The notes beneath the pieces were generated by a model. That model was not told the origin of the DNA and did not search any database. It saw only the letters and a program-made list of their open reading frames with translations. This document shows positions 37,178-45,676 of a DNA stretch of 64,000 bases, one piece after another. Source of the stretch: Allopontixanthobacter sediminis (GTDB lineage Bacteria > Pseudomonadota > Alphaproteobacteria > Sphingomonadales > Sphingomonadaceae); NCBI RefSeq assembly GCF_009828115.1, contig NZ_WTYL01000004.1, forward strand, positions 94,079-158,078, in the 5' to 3' direction. Numbering within the stretch: the stretch's first letter is position 1; every line of letters starts with the position of its first letter. The translations under genes and the position numbers were made by a program.

Positions 37178-37327
37178 ATGGCTGATCTCTACCTCAAGAA
37201 CCTCGAATCGGAACGCAAGAGCCTGTGGGCGACGTGCCGCTTGAAAGGGCTGGCGAGGGATACGCCCGAACGGCAGCGGATTGCGCAGATCGATGCGCTG
37301 ATTGCCGAGCACAAGGCGAAGAAGTAG
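37178..37327 (+). CDS. Small hypothetical protein (49 aa)
   Basis: This short frame encodes a charged, helix-prone protein (MADLYLKNLESERKSLWATC, ending EHKAKK). No strong ribosome-binding site precedes the ATG. It sits 57 bp after the adhesin gene and 5 bp before a lipoprotein gene, both on the same strand, so it could be a small cistron of that unit. No family recognised. Confidence 0.5.
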   Translation: MADLYLKNLESERKSLWATCRLKGLARDTPERQRIAQIDALIAEHKAKK

Positions 37328-37332
37328 CAGTC

Positions 37333-37761
37333 ATGAAGATGATCCGGTGCACCTTAGTCGCCTGTATGACCCTTGTGGTGCTGGCAGCGTGTCAGAACGG
37401 TCCGGAGCAGGCTGCCGCGCCGAAGTTCGACGGCATCGCAAAGGACGAAGTGATCCGCTTCACGGGCACCGAACCGTTTTGGGGGGGCCAGGTCGAGGGT
37501 ACCATGCTGACCTATTCCACGCCGGAAAACATCGACGGAGAAACCATTGCGATAAAGCGTTTTGCCGGCAACCACGGCCTGGGACTGTCAGGAAAACTGG
37601 GTGAAGCGGCGTTCGACATGACGGTGACCCCGGGCGAGTGTAGCGACGGAATGTCCGACCGGGTCTATCCGTTCACAGTCACGCTGAGCATCGACGGGGA
37701 GATGCGGGAGGGCTGCGGCTGGACTGACAGGGAACCGTTCAGCGGCCCCGAAAACCCCTGA
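37333..37761 (+). CDS. COG3650-like lipoprotein
   Basis: A 142-residue protein with a lipobox (VVLAAC, Cys at about 20). It has the conserved core RFTGTEPFWGGQVEG, LTYSTPENIDG and PGECSDGMSDRVYPFTVTL. I associate this pattern with COG3650, a family of periplasmic or lipid-anchored proteins of unknown role in alphaproteobacteria. The mature protein keeps two further Cys (GECSDG, EGCGW) that could form a disulfide. Confidence 0.8.
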   Translation: MKMIRCTLVACMTLVVLAACQNGPEQAAAPKFDGIAKDEVIRFTGTEPFWGGQVEGTMLTYSTPENIDGETIAIKRFAGNHGLGLSGKLGEAAFDMTVTPGECSDGMSDRVYPFTVTLSIDGEMREGCGWTDREPFSGPENP

Positions 37762-37854
37762 AGCATCTGCGGTATCCAACTCCTGGGACCAGCCCGCTTC
37801 AAGCACAATTTACCGCAATATGCTGCTCTAACGTCGCCGCCAGCGAAGTTTAGG

Positions 37855-37879
37855 GGAACATCCCCGTGGTGCATCCGTT
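37855..37879 (+). promoter_or_regulatory. EcfG-type stress promoter of the fasciclin gene
   Basis: GGAAC (37855-37859) and CGTT (37876-37879) are exactly 16 bp apart, a perfect match to the general-stress sigma consensus of alphaproteobacteria. It lies 80 bp before the fasciclin start codon. Confidence 0.75.
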
Positions 37880-37959
37880 CTGCCATCGAACACGTATCTT
37901 CTTTTGCGATACGTGAATGTAATCGCACATCCTGTTAAATTTAAACGAGGTTATCCCCC

Positions 37960-38535
37960 ATGAGAAATATTTCCCTGATGCTCGCTTCCGCCGCAGCACT
38001 CTCGCTCGCCGCTTGCGCGCAGGAACCTGCTGAAACAGACACGATGGCTGACGAAACGGCAATGGCGGACGACATGACCGCTGCCGAATCCGGCACGATC
38101 GTCGATGTTGCGTCGAGCAATCCCGATTTCTCGACCCTGGTAACTGCAGTAAACGCGGCTGATCTCGGCGCGACGCTCTCGGGCCCGGGTCCCTTCACCG
38201 TGTTCGCCCCGAATGACGCGGCCTTCGCCAAGCTTCCCGCCGGTACGCTGGAAGATCTGACGAAGCCGGAAAACAAGCAGGCGCTCGCCGACATTCTGAC
38301 TTATCACGTGGTGTCGGGTGACGTGAACGCTGAAGCGCTGACCAAGATGATTTCGGACAATGGCGGAACCGCTGAACTGACGACGGTCAACGGCGCGATG
38401 CTCACTGCCAAAGTCGATGGCGAAAACGTCGTGCTGACCGATGCGGCTGGTAACATGTCGACAGTGACCGCGACCGACGTGGACGCGTCGAACGGCGTGA
38501 TTCACGTAATCGACACGGTCGTAATGCCGAGCTGA
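37960..38535 (+). CDS. Fasciclin-domain lipoprotein
   Basis: A 191-residue lipoprotein (LSLAAC, Cys at about 20) with a short acidic Met/Asp/Glu/Thr linker, then one FAS1 domain. FAS1 shows as SNPDFSTLVTAVNAADL, GPFTVFAPNDAAFAKLP, ILTYHVVSGDV and NGVIHVIDTVVMPS. Such proteins act in the envelope or periplasm, often in adhesion or stress. A perfect EcfG-type promoter and an excellent terminator make it a monocistronic stress gene. Confidence 0.94.
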   Translation: MRNISLMLASAAALSLAACAQEPAETDTMADETAMADDMTAAESGTIVDVASSNPDFSTLVTAVNAADLGATLSGPGPFTVFAPNDAAFAKLPAGTLEDLTKPENKQALADILTYHVVSGDVNAEALTKMISDNGGTAELTTVNGAMLTAKVDGENVVLTDAAGNMSTVTATDVDASNGVIHVIDTVVMPS

Positions 38536-38560
38536 TTGGCGGATGGATCGAATTGAAAGA

Positions 38561-38590
38561 ACGGGGCTGCCTGCGGGCGGCCCCGTTTTT
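38561..38590 (+). terminator. Rho-independent terminator after the fasciclin gene
   Basis: An 11-bp stem (ACGGGGC...GCCCCGT, extended by GCC/GGC across a wobble pair) with a 4-base loop is followed by TTTTTG. It is the clearest intrinsic terminator in the window. Confidence 0.9.
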
Positions 38591-38598
38591 GTTTGGTC

Positions 38599-38919
38599 TT
38601 AGCGTTTGCGGACAAACTCGGCGCGCAGCACCAGGCCCTTGATGCCCGGGAACTTGCAGTCGATTTCCTGCGCGTCTCCGGTCAGTCGAATGGACTTGAT
38701 CAGCGTCCCCTGTTTCAGCGTCTGGCCTGCGCCCTTGACGGTCAGGTCCTTGATCAGCGTCACCTGGTCGCCGTCCGCCAGGACATTGCCAACCGCGTCC
38801 CGCACTTCGGGCTGCCCGGAACTGTCATCCGCTGCCGCTGCCACTTCGCTGGCGGGCATCCACTCGCCGCTGGCCTCGTCATAGATATAATCTTCATCGC
38901 CATTGGCCGGGTCTGTCAT
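38599..38919 (-). CDS. PhnA/YjdM-family protein, short form
   Basis: A 106-residue protein with the PhnA C-terminal domain: DAVGNVLADGDQVTLIKDL, TVKGAGQTLKQGTLIKSIRL, IDCKFPGIKGLVLRAEFVRK. The N-terminal zinc ribbon (four Cys) of full-length PhnA is absent and replaced by an acidic DYIYDEASGEWMPASEV segment. PhnA is named after phosphonate clusters but its role is not that of a known phosphonate enzyme. It overlaps the GFA gene by four bases (ATGA). Confidence 0.88.
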   Translation of the reverse strand: MTDPANGDEDYIYDEASGEWMPASEVAAAADDSSGQPEVRDAVGNVLADGDQVTLIKDLTVKGAGQTLKQGTLIKSIRLTGDAQEIDCKFPGIKGLVLRAEFVRKR

Positions 38920-39380
38920 GTTTTGTCCGCCTGTTCGGGGAAAGAATAGCCCGCCGACGCAGCTTCCGCGATGACTTCGGTTGCAGTTTGCATGGGCGTG
39001 TCCTGCGCGAAATCATAGAAGGGCGGCTTTTCGTCCACGAAAATCTGTTTGGTCATGGTCACGGTATCGCCGAAGTCGAACAGGCCAGCGCAGAAGCTGT
39101 AATGGTCTGCCGGGATGAAGCGGTAGTACAGGTTACTGCCGCACGCCTGGCAGAATGCCCGTTCCGCCCACTCGGACGAACGATGGGCGGTAATCCGGTC
39201 CTGGCCGGTGATATCGAACGATCCCGCGCTCACGCCCATGAACGGGCCTCCGCCCCATTGCAGGCACATGGTACAGTGGCACACCTCGACCTCAGGGCGG
39301 ACTTCCGCCAGTTCTATCCGGACCGCGCCGCACAGGCAGCGCCCGACGGCCGAAGGAATTGCCGTATCGATGCCGTCCAT
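38916..39380 (-). CDS. GFA-family (DUF636) zinc protein
   Basis: The 154-residue protein has the zinc-binding Cys pattern of the glutathione-dependent formaldehyde-activating family: RCLCGAVRIE, CHCTMC and FCQACGSNLYYR. Most members are uncharacterised; only a few bind glutathione adducts. It is the first gene of a two-gene unit with the PhnA-like gene. Confidence 0.92.
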   Translation of the reverse strand: MDGIDTAIPSAVGRCLCGAVRIELAEVRPEVEVCHCTMCLQWGGGPFMGVSAGSFDITGQDRITAHRSSEWAERAFCQACGSNLYYRFIPADHYSFCAGLFDFGDTVTMTKQIFVDEKPPFYDFAQDTPMQTATEVIAEAASAGYSFPEQADKT

Positions 39381-39655
39381 TTGTCCATTCCTTGTTCACC
39401 GCAACCATCGTCAGATCCAGCATAAGATCGCAGATCGAAGGGTTCAAATGCCCAATTACTTTTAAAATTATGTTTTTCCGGCCTTATGTGCTAGAACACT
39501 TGGGCTGACGTCGAAAACACGACGGACTTCGACGATACCGGCCGCCTGGAAACATTCGGCCAACAGCGACGACTTCCTCTTTCGAAACGACCTAAAGCAC
39601 TTCTGCGTTGCAATTCTGCGCGCGGGAACACTCCGTTTCTCGAAGGGAAACAACT

Positions 39656-39862
39656 ATGCCTACCGGAACAGTCAAGTTCTTCAATACCGACAAGGGCTTC
39701 GGCTTTATCCAGCCAGAAGACGGCGGCGATGACGCCTTCGTCCATATTACTGCTGTGCACGCTGCAGGAATGCAGACGCTCGATAAAGAACAACGCGTAA
39801 ATTACGAGCTGGAAACCGGCCGTAACGGAAAGACCTCCGCGGTCAATCTGACGAACGCCTGA
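39656..39862 (+). CDS. Cold-shock-domain RNA-binding protein
   Basis: The 68-residue protein has both RNA-binding motifs of CspA-type proteins: KGFGFIQPEDG (RNP1-like) and DAFVHI (RNP2). It starts at an ATG with GAAGGGA upstream. The 275 bp before it hold an AT-rich promoter-like tract (about 39450-39480) and a hairpin CGTCGaaaacaCGACG, so the mRNA probably has a long leader, as in other cold-shock genes. A hairpin terminator follows. Confidence 0.95.
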   Translation: MPTGTVKFFNTDKGFGFIQPEDGGDDAFVHITAVHAAGMQTLDKEQRVNYELETGRNGKTSAVNLTNA

Positions 39863-39878
39863 TCGGATTCAGTTGGAG

Positions 39879-39914
39879 CCGGGGGCGACGGCATAGCGCC
39901 GCTGCCCCCGGTTT
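39879..39914 (+). terminator. Terminator after the cold-shock gene
   Basis: A perfect 8-bp stem CCGGGGGC/GCCCCCGG with a 17-base loop (itself containing GGC/GCC pairing) is followed by TTTC. Stem strength is good, U-run short. Confidence 0.7.
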
Positions 39915-39957
39915 CACGCCGACTAATCCACACCACAAAATTCCCGGGAAGTACCGA

Positions 39958-40221
39958 ATGAGCCAGTCTTTCGAATTTTACCAGGAACGCGCCGAAGCTG
40001 CCGCCAAGGAAGCCAAGGCTGCCACACTCGACAATGTCCGGGAACGCGCGCTTCGATCCGAATCTGCATGGCGGGAAATGGCTGACCGCGCCCGCGAAAC
40101 CGACCGTGAGCGCAAGATTGCCGACAAGGCCCGTGCCGAACGCCGTGAAGCCGAAGCGCTTGCCGCGCAGCAGCGCGCAACTGCTGCCGCAGCTATCGAA
40201 GCCACCGAACCCGCCGAATAG
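39958..40221 (+). CDS. Small Ala/Glu/Arg-rich coiled-coil protein
   Basis: An 87-residue, charged, helical protein (YQERAEAAAKEAKAATLDNV, then RALRSESAWREMADRARETD) with heptad-like spacing of Ala and Leu. I do not know a named family, although similar small coiled-coil proteins occur near stress genes in Sphingomonadales. Start ATG at 39958 after GGGAAG. Function unknown. Confidence 0.75.
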   Translation: MSQSFEFYQERAEAAAKEAKAATLDNVRERALRSESAWREMADRARETDRERKIADKARAERREAEALAAQQRATAAAAIEATEPAE

Positions 40222-40233
40222 TCCGGGCGCCAG

Positions 40234-40593
40234 CTATCGCTCCGTCCCACGCTCCGATTCGCGTCCGGTAATCCCGGCCCCGCGCAATTCCTTGCCTATC
40301 CGGCCCGTGAGCCACAGCCACCACATCCTGAAATCTGCCGCGAGCGACCAGAGCGGATAGGTGAACGTCGCCGGCCGATTTTTCTCGACCGTGAAATGTG
40401 CCAGCCACGCGAAGAAATAGCCTGCCACAGGCATCGCCGCAAACCACCAGTATCGCCCTGTCACCAGCGCGTAGACGGCTACCACCGCGACCAACGTAGT
40501 GCCGATATAATGCAGCGCGCGGGTCCGCGGCTTGCTGTGTTCCCGCAAATAGAACGGCCAGAATTCGGCGAAGCTGGTAAACTTGTCGGTCAT
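40234..40593 (-). CDS. DUF962 (Mpo1-like) membrane protein
   Basis: The 119-residue protein has the conserved His motifs of the family: YLREHSKPRTRALHYIGTT and WLAHFTVEKNRPATFTYPLW, with three hydrophobic segments. Yeast Mpo1 is an iron-dependent dioxygenase acting on 2-hydroxy fatty acids. The His pattern is intact here, so an oxidative lipid reaction is plausible but unproven in bacteria. Confidence 0.9.
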   Translation of the reverse strand: MTDKFTSFAEFWPFYLREHSKPRTRALHYIGTTLVAVVAVYALVTGRYWWFAAMPVAGYFFAWLAHFTVEKNRPATFTYPLWSLAADFRMWWLWLTGRIGKELRGAGITGRESERGTER

Positions 40594-40625
40594 CGCATCC
40601 TTGTTCTACGCCACGCCTGGCGAAT

Positions 40626-42071
40626 TTAAAACAGGCCCGGCACTTCGCGCTGAGCGGGAGTCGGGATGTCCGGCTGGAGCAAAGTACGCGCGGGCGCGAG
40701 AGACTGGGTGCCCTGGACGCCAGGAGTTCCGGCGATTGGGCTACAGGCCCGTCCGGCGAGAAATTCGAGCGCTGCGGCAATCGACGCTTCCGCCGGATCG
40801 CCCAATTGGACGCTGATATCGTCGTTCGCGCGGCAGGTGTTGGGGACTACGGATGCGAGGCCGGTGTAGTAATCGCCCTGCCTGTTGGCGTTTTCCGTGC
40901 GGAAGGTAACCGCCCGCAGTCGGTCGTCGCAAGCGTCCACATCGAAACCGAACTGTCCGACCGGCTTGCCGAAGGTGTTGGCGCCGACCAGCGCCATATT
41001 GTTGCCGAGGTAGGGAATGAACGCATTGGTCACGAGTTCGCTGGCCGAAGCTGTGCCGCCACGACCGATGAAGGCGATCTTGGTCGCGGCGATGGCCTCC
41101 GGTTGGGCGCCGAAAGGTCGGGTTTCGTTCATCGACGCCTTGGATGGGCGCAGAGTGGTGTAGCTGAACACCTGGCCGACGTTGGCAGCGCCGAGGAGGT
41201 CGCCCATCAATCCGGCGGTGCTGACCAGACCGCCGCCATTATAGCGGAAATCGACGATAACCTCGGTCACGCCTTGGGCGCGGAAATTGCTGAATGCGGT
41301 ACGCAGGTCGGGATCGGCAGTGTTGATAAAGGTGCGCAGGTTGAGATATCCGACCTGCTTGCCGCCATCGTTGATAATCTTCGCGCCGTAACGGTTCGAT
41401 ACCGGGTCGAGCGCGAAATTCGCTTTCGCCACGGTGACTTGGCGGGTGGTGCCGCTGGCTTCCCGGATGCTGAACACACGGGTCAGGCCGGGGGTTGCAT
41501 CCCCCAGCGCGTTGATCACCGCTTGCGGACCACCGGATGACATCAGGGAGGAAATCGTCTGGAGGTTCGATGCGCTGGTGCCGACCGACAGCAACTCCAC
41601 CCCGCGGTCGAAACCGGCAGGCAGGCCCGGACCGCCTTCGAACGCCTCGATCACGAACACGCGGTTGGCAGAAGTGTCATACCCCAGACGAATACCGAAC
41701 CCCGCACTGGAGCCGGAATTGAAGAACGCGTCTTCTTCCGCGATTGAAGTGATGTAGGTGAAGAACCGATCTTTCGAATTGGCGCGCGCCGGTGCGACCA
41801 GTGCGTCGATATAGCTCTGGAGGTCGGTGAAGCTGCCTGGGTTGACGCTGGTGTCGAGTTCGGCCGGGAACAAGTACCATTCGTTCAGCACGTCCCGCAC
41901 GAACTGCTGCCGGTTTGCCAGCGAGCACGCTGCAGTCGTCGGCGTGGGGGTCGGCGTAGGTGTGGCGCCGCCTCCGCCAGCGACCGGACCGGGGCTCGAG
42001 GAACCTCCCCCGCCGCACGCGCTCAACGCTGCAACCAGCCCGATAGTGAATGAAGTGCGACCCATGCGCAT
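40626..42071 (-). CDS. S41-family (tail-specific/C-terminal processing) peptidase, lipoprotein
   Basis: Starting at the ATG at 42071 (GGGGAG upstream) the product has 481 residues. A lipobox (LSACGGGG) is followed by a Gly/Ser stretch and a PTPTPTPTT linker, then a PDZ-like region (FGIRLGYDTSANRVFVIEAF) and the S41 hydrolase: VDFRYNGGGLVSTAGLM and GRGGTASASELVTNAFIP with the likely catalytic Ser. It probably degrades or matures envelope proteins. A similar lipobox plus Pro-Thr linker occurs in the S8 protease at 47.1 kb. Confidence 0.92.
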   Translation of the reverse strand: MRMGRTSFTIGLVAALSACGGGGSSSPGPVAGGGGATPTPTPTPTTAACSLANRQQFVRDVLNEWYLFPAELDTSVNPGSFTDLQSYIDALVAPARANSKDRFFTYITSIAEEDAFFNSGSSAGFGIRLGYDTSANRVFVIEAFEGGPGLPAGFDRGVELLSVGTSASNLQTISSLMSSGGPQAVINALGDATPGLTRVFSIREASGTTRQVTVAKANFALDPVSNRYGAKIINDGGKQVGYLNLRTFINTADPDLRTAFSNFRAQGVTEVIVDFRYNGGGLVSTAGLMGDLLGAANVGQVFSYTTLRPSKASMNETRPFGAQPEAIAATKIAFIGRGGTASASELVTNAFIPYLGNNMALVGANTFGKPVGQFGFDVDACDDRLRAVTFRTENANRQGDYYTGLASVVPNTCRANDDISVQLGDPAEASIAAALEFLAGRACSPIAGTPGVQGTQSLAPARTLLQPDIPTPAQREVPGLF

Positions 42072-42312
42072 AGTCCGTTTGCTCCCCGCCAATGTGCGAC
42101 CCGACCGGCAATCTCCGGTCAATTCCGTAGCCTTGCCGATCCCCCGTGAACGAGTCGTGAGCAAGCCCGCACACCCATTTTTCAGCTTTACGGATAGAAA
42201 GATACGTAAATTCGGCCCATTTTCGGCTCGGTCCAGTGGAAAACCCTGAATTTTACGCCTTGGACACTCGCCGCTTGGCCCCAATCGTCCTAGAGCAGTC
42301 CGCCAAAGGAGA

Positions 42313-42918
42313 ATGACCTCGATGCCTCAATCCGTACCTGACTGGCTTGCACCCTCGCTCACGAATGTCCGGGATGGACATGGCAGGCTGACGGTTGCGG
42401 ACCTGGCCGGGGAACGGGAACTTGGGCGCGCGGGCTTCGCTTTGAGCAGCCCGGCCTTTGCCGACGGCGGCGAGATGGACCCCAGCTTCACCGCGCAGGA
42501 AGAAGACGCGGTTGCGCCTCCCTTGGAATGGAACGCCCCTCCGCCAGGGACGCAGGAACTCGTCCTGATCGTCGAAGATCCCGATGCGCCCGGCGATGTT
42601 CCGGCCTGCCATTGGCTGGTCTGGGGGCTGCCCGGCCAGAAGGGCAAGCTGCTGGAAGGAGAAGTGCCGCCGCGGGTGGGCAAGAACGCCCAGAAGAATT
42701 CGGAATGGTTGCTGCCTGACCCTCCGGCGGGGGACGCGGCCCATGATTATGTGTTTCAGATCTACGCTCTCGATCTCCCGCTGACCCTGATGCCCGGGGC
42801 GACGAGGGATGAGCTGGTGGCGGTCATGCGTGGCCATGTCATCGGCGCAGCCGTGCTTACCGGGACCTACGCCCGGCATGAAGTGGAAGACGAAGCGTGG
42901 GATGAGGAGGATATCTGA
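42313..42918 (+). CDS. YbhB/YbcL-type PEBP (Raf-kinase-inhibitor-like) protein
   Basis: A 201-residue PEBP-family protein with FALSSPAFADGGEMDPSFTA, PPLEWNAPPPGTQELVLIV, DPDAPGDVPACHWLVWGLPG and YVFQIYALDLPL, the ligand-pocket motifs DPDAP and HWL included. Bacterial members are of unknown function. AAAGGAG sits immediately before this ATG; a second ATG at 42322 is better spaced from it and may be the real start. Confidence 0.93.
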   Translation: MTSMPQSVPDWLAPSLTNVRDGHGRLTVADLAGERELGRAGFALSSPAFADGGEMDPSFTAQEEDAVAPPLEWNAPPPGTQELVLIVEDPDAPGDVPACHWLVWGLPGQKGKLLEGEVPPRVGKNAQKNSEWLLPDPPAGDAAHDYVFQIYALDLPLTLMPGATRDELVAVMRGHVIGAAVLTGTYARHEVEDEAWDEEDI

Positions 42919-42981
42919 TACGCCGGTACGGATGATTTGCCGGATAGCAGGTTGAATACGCCAACATGAAAGGAATATAAA

Positions 42982-43233
42982 ATGGCTGGCAAGAACAATG
43001 CACTACAGAAACCCGTAACTCTCTCGGGCGATCTCGAGAATGTAATCGGCAAGGGCCCGATGACCCGCGCACAGGTCACGTCCAAGATCTGGGAATACAT
43101 CAAGGCCCACGACCTGCAGGACAGCAAGGACAAGCGCCAGATCAATCCTGATGCCAAGCTGGCCCCGGTCATCGGCAAGGACCAGATTTCCATGTTCAAG
43201 ATGACGGCTGCTGTTTCCAAGCACCTCACCTGA
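42982..43233 (+). CDS. SWIB/MDM2-domain protein
   Basis: An 83-residue protein consisting of one SWIB domain (GPMTRAQVTSKIWEYIKAHD, LQDSKDKRQINPDAKL, ISMFKMTAAVSKHL). In eukaryotes the domain is found in chromatin remodelling factors. Bacteria carry it as stand-alone proteins, best known in Chlamydiae and also in proteobacteria, of unknown role. Good ribosome-binding site (AAAGGAA). Confidence 0.93.
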   Translation: MAGKNNALQKPVTLSGDLENVIGKGPMTRAQVTSKIWEYIKAHDLQDSKDKRQINPDAKLAPVIGKDQISMFKMTAAVSKHLT

Positions 43234-43265
43234 TTTTTATGGGCGCGGCGTGACCCGCTGCGCCT

Positions 43266-43700
43266 CTAGACCTTGCGCGGGCGGAACGGCCAGTCGGTCG
43301 CTCCGCTCGCCCATAGGGACAGCCAGATGATCAGCGGCTGCGCGATCATCCGGGGAATATGATAGGCGAGACCGGCTCCGCCATCCTCGCGCGCCATATC
43401 CATCGCAAAATGGTTCATGTTGGCGGGCCACACGCACAGCGCATACAGCGCCAGCCCGATCCCCGCCGCCCGCCGCAGTTTTTTGGACCATGGCTGGATC
43501 AACCCCGCCGCGCCGAGCAGTTCGGCAATCCCGGTCCACAGCACCACCGCTTCCGGCCACGGCACCCACACCGGGGTGATCGTCAGGAACGGAGGCGGGG
43601 TTGCCAGATGGAAATAGCCCGCCACCCCATAGAACACCGCCAGCAGCACTATGGCTGCGGTCCGGATGGCGGCGGTCCGTTTGGCGGCGGGCCGGATCAT
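43266..43700 (-). CDS. DoxX-family membrane protein
   Basis: From ATG 43700 the product is 144 residues with four helices. It has the DoxX pattern: VFYGVAGYFHLATPPPFLTI, VVLWTGIAELLGAAGLIQP, IGLALYALCVWPANMNHFAM. DoxX-like proteins are linked to redox or sulfur stress. It overlaps the DUF427 gene by four bases (ATGA) and is its downstream partner. Confidence 0.88.
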   Translation of the reverse strand: MIRPAAKRTAAIRTAAIVLLAVFYGVAGYFHLATPPPFLTITPVWVPWPEAVVLWTGIAELLGAAGLIQPWSKKLRRAAGIGLALYALCVWPANMNHFAMDMAREDGGAGLAYHIPRMIAQPLIIWLSLWASGATDWPFRPRKV

Positions 43701-43984
43701 CCCTCGGTGACTTCCACACCCTTCCAGAACGCGACGCGGCCCTTGATGTGCGCCGCCTTCGCCTTCGGGTCGGGGTAATACCACGCGGCATCGGCATTCA
43801 CCGCGCCGCCTGCTTCGACCGAGTAATAGCTCGCCGTACCCTTCCACGGGCAGAAGGACGTGGTCGCGCTGTCCTCCAGCACGCCGTCCTCGACTGCATC
43901 GCGGGGAAAGTAATGGTTGCCCTCAACCACCACCGTATCGTCTGACCGGGCAATGATCTGCCCATTCCATTTTGCCTGCATCAT
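43697..43984 (-). CDS. DUF427-domain protein
   Basis: A 95-residue protein starting at 43984 with AAGGAA upstream. The family pattern is clear: MQAKWNGQIIARSDDTVVVE, GNHYFPRDAVEDGVL, TSFCPWKGTASYYSVEAGG, AAWYYPDPKAKAAHIKGRVA. DUF427 proteins are small single-domain beta proteins of unknown function. Coupled to the DoxX gene. Confidence 0.93.
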   Translation of the reverse strand: MMQAKWNGQIIARSDDTVVVEGNHYFPRDAVEDGVLEDSATTSFCPWKGTASYYSVEAGGAVNADAAWYYPDPKAKAAHIKGRVAFWKGVEVTEG

Positions 43985-44161
43985 CACGGAATTCCTTTTC
44001 ACCGTTCCATCTACACCTTTGCCGATAGAATGGCAGCGCCGAGTGCGAGACACAACGAAGCCGCTTTTCGATGTGCAGCACGAACTTTAAAAGGGGGAAC
44101 CGCGCTGGCATTCCCAGAAAAATCGTGCATCATCTCCCGGCAACCTCGGGGAACCACAACC

Positions 44162-45424
44162 ATGAAATACTGCGCCGCCTTCCTGCCGCTTGCGCTCTTC
44201 GCGCTGCACACCGGACCCGCCGCCGCGCAGACGCCGGAGGAGGTCGCCGCAGCCGCGCTGGAGGCTGTGCCGGTGTGGGACGGGCACAATGATGTGCCGG
44301 GCGAATTGCGCGACAGGTACCGCAATGTCATCGCGGATTTCGACTTTACCGATACGCGGGTCAATGCGCCCGATCATCCAGCCGACCGGGCGATGCATAC
44401 CGATCTCGCCCGGCTGCGGCAGGGCAAGGTCGGGGCGCAGTTCTGGTCGGTCTATGTTTCCGCCAATCTGGCCGAGCCGGTGGCGGTGCAGACGACTCTG
44501 GAGCAGATCGATGTCACGAAGCGGCTGATCGCGCGCTATCCCGATGACATGGCGCTGGCGGTGACCGCCGACCAGGTTGAGGCGGCGATGGCGCAGGGCA
44601 AGATCGCCAGCCTGATCGGGATGGAAGGCGGCCATTCGATCGGTTCCAGCCTTGGTGTGCTGCGCCAGATGTATGCGTTGGGCGCCCGGTACCTGACGCT
44701 GACGCATTCAAAGAATACCCCGTGGGCAGACAGCGCCACCGATGCGCCATCACATAATGGCTTGACGGGTTTCGGGAAAGATCTGGTCCGTGAGATGAAC
44801 CGGATGGGCATGCTGGTCGATCTCAGTCATGTCAGCGAGAAGACGATGCAGGATGCGCTGGATGTGGGAAAAGCTCCGGTCATCTTCAGCCATTCGGGCG
44901 CGCGCGGAGTCAACAGCCATGCACGCAACGTGCCCGACAGCGTGCTGCGGCGTTTACCGGGAAATGGCGGTGTGGTGATGGTGGTCGCCTATCCGGCCTT
45001 CGTGAAGGAGGAAGTGCGCCAACATTTTGCAGACCGCGCGGGCGAAGAAGCCCGATTGGCTGCCCTTTGGCCGGGCGCGCCTGACAAGGTGACAGACGGA
45101 CTTGCCGATTGGGATGCTGCGCGTCCGCTACCCGGAAGCACAGTTTCGGACATGGCTGACCATATCGACCGAATCCGCATGATCGCGGGTATCGGCCATG
45201 TTGCGATCGGCGGCGATTATGACGGTATCCCCATTATGCTAACCGGCATGGAGGACGTATCGGGATACCCCGCACTGTTCACCGAACTTGCGCGGCGCGG
45301 TTATTCGCAGGCCGATCTGGAGAAGATATCGTTTCGAAACATGATGCGGGTGATGCGCGGCGCCGAAGCCTATGCGGCGAGCGTAACCGACATGGCTCCG
45401 ATCGAGACACCAGTGCCGGAGTAG
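44162..45424 (+). CDS. Exported M19-family membrane dipeptidase
   Basis: The ATG at 44162 gives 420 residues with a signal peptide ending AAAQ. M19 (renal dipeptidase) metal ligands are visible: VWDGHNDVP, the bridging Glu in MEGGHSIG, His in DLSHVS and FSHSGARGV, and Asp in GGDYDGI. It hydrolyses dipeptides in the periplasm with two zinc ions. It adds to the exported peptidase complement of the window. Confidence 0.95.
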   Translation: MKYCAAFLPLALFALHTGPAAAQTPEEVAAAALEAVPVWDGHNDVPGELRDRYRNVIADFDFTDTRVNAPDHPADRAMHTDLARLRQGKVGAQFWSVYVSANLAEPVAVQTTLEQIDVTKRLIARYPDDMALAVTADQVEAAMAQGKIASLIGMEGGHSIGSSLGVLRQMYALGARYLTLTHSKNTPWADSATDAPSHNGLTGFGKDLVREMNRMGMLVDLSHVSEKTMQDALDVGKAPVIFSHSGARGVNSHARNVPDSVLRRLPGNGGVVMVVAYPAFVKEEVRQHFADRAGEEARLAALWPGAPDKVTDGLADWDAARPLPGSTVSDMADHIDRIRMIAGIGHVAIGGDYDGIPIMLTGMEDVSGYPALFTELARRGYSQADLEKISFRNMMRVMRGAEAYAASVTDMAPIETPVPE

Positions 45425-45434
45425 GCAACGAGTT

Positions 45435-45659
45435 TTAGGCGGCGCTTATTTCGGAACCCAGCTTCAGCACCTCGTCCCCGTCCTCCTGTCTGATCAGGTA
45501 GGCGGGGTTGTCGTCCGATCCGTCGCGGGTCACCTCGCTGCCCTTGAGGGTGCGGGTGACCTTGCGTTCGAACCGTTCGGCAATTTGCCCCTTGGCGGTG
45601 CCATTGCCCCAGTTCCAGGTGACATGCTGTCCAGAGCGGTAGGAATTGGATTTGCTCAT
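45435..45659 (-). CDS. DUF2945 (HVA1-like) protein
   Basis: A 74-residue protein from ATG 45659 with YRSGQHVTWNWGNGTAKGQI, RKVTRTLKGSEVTRDGSDDN and PAYLIRQEDGDEVLKLGSE, the complete hypervirulence-associated TUDOR-like (DUF2945) domain. It lies 17 bp after a one-helix protein gene under an EcfG-type promoter, so a stress role is likely. Confidence 0.9.
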   Translation of the reverse strand: MSKSNSYRSGQHVTWNWGNGTAKGQIAERFERKVTRTLKGSEVTRDGSDDNPAYLIRQEDGDEVLKLGSEISAA

Positions 45660-45676
45660 CGCGGATACCGTCAAAT

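Noticed and set aside
35210..37312. 700-codon minus-strand frame opposite the adhesin
   Set aside because: It is the antisense shadow of a Thr/Ser/Gly-rich gene, with no start signal or motif.
39491..39793. Minus-strand frame covering the cold-shock gene and its leader
   Set aside because: It is antisense to a clear CspA-type gene, with no motif and no start signal.
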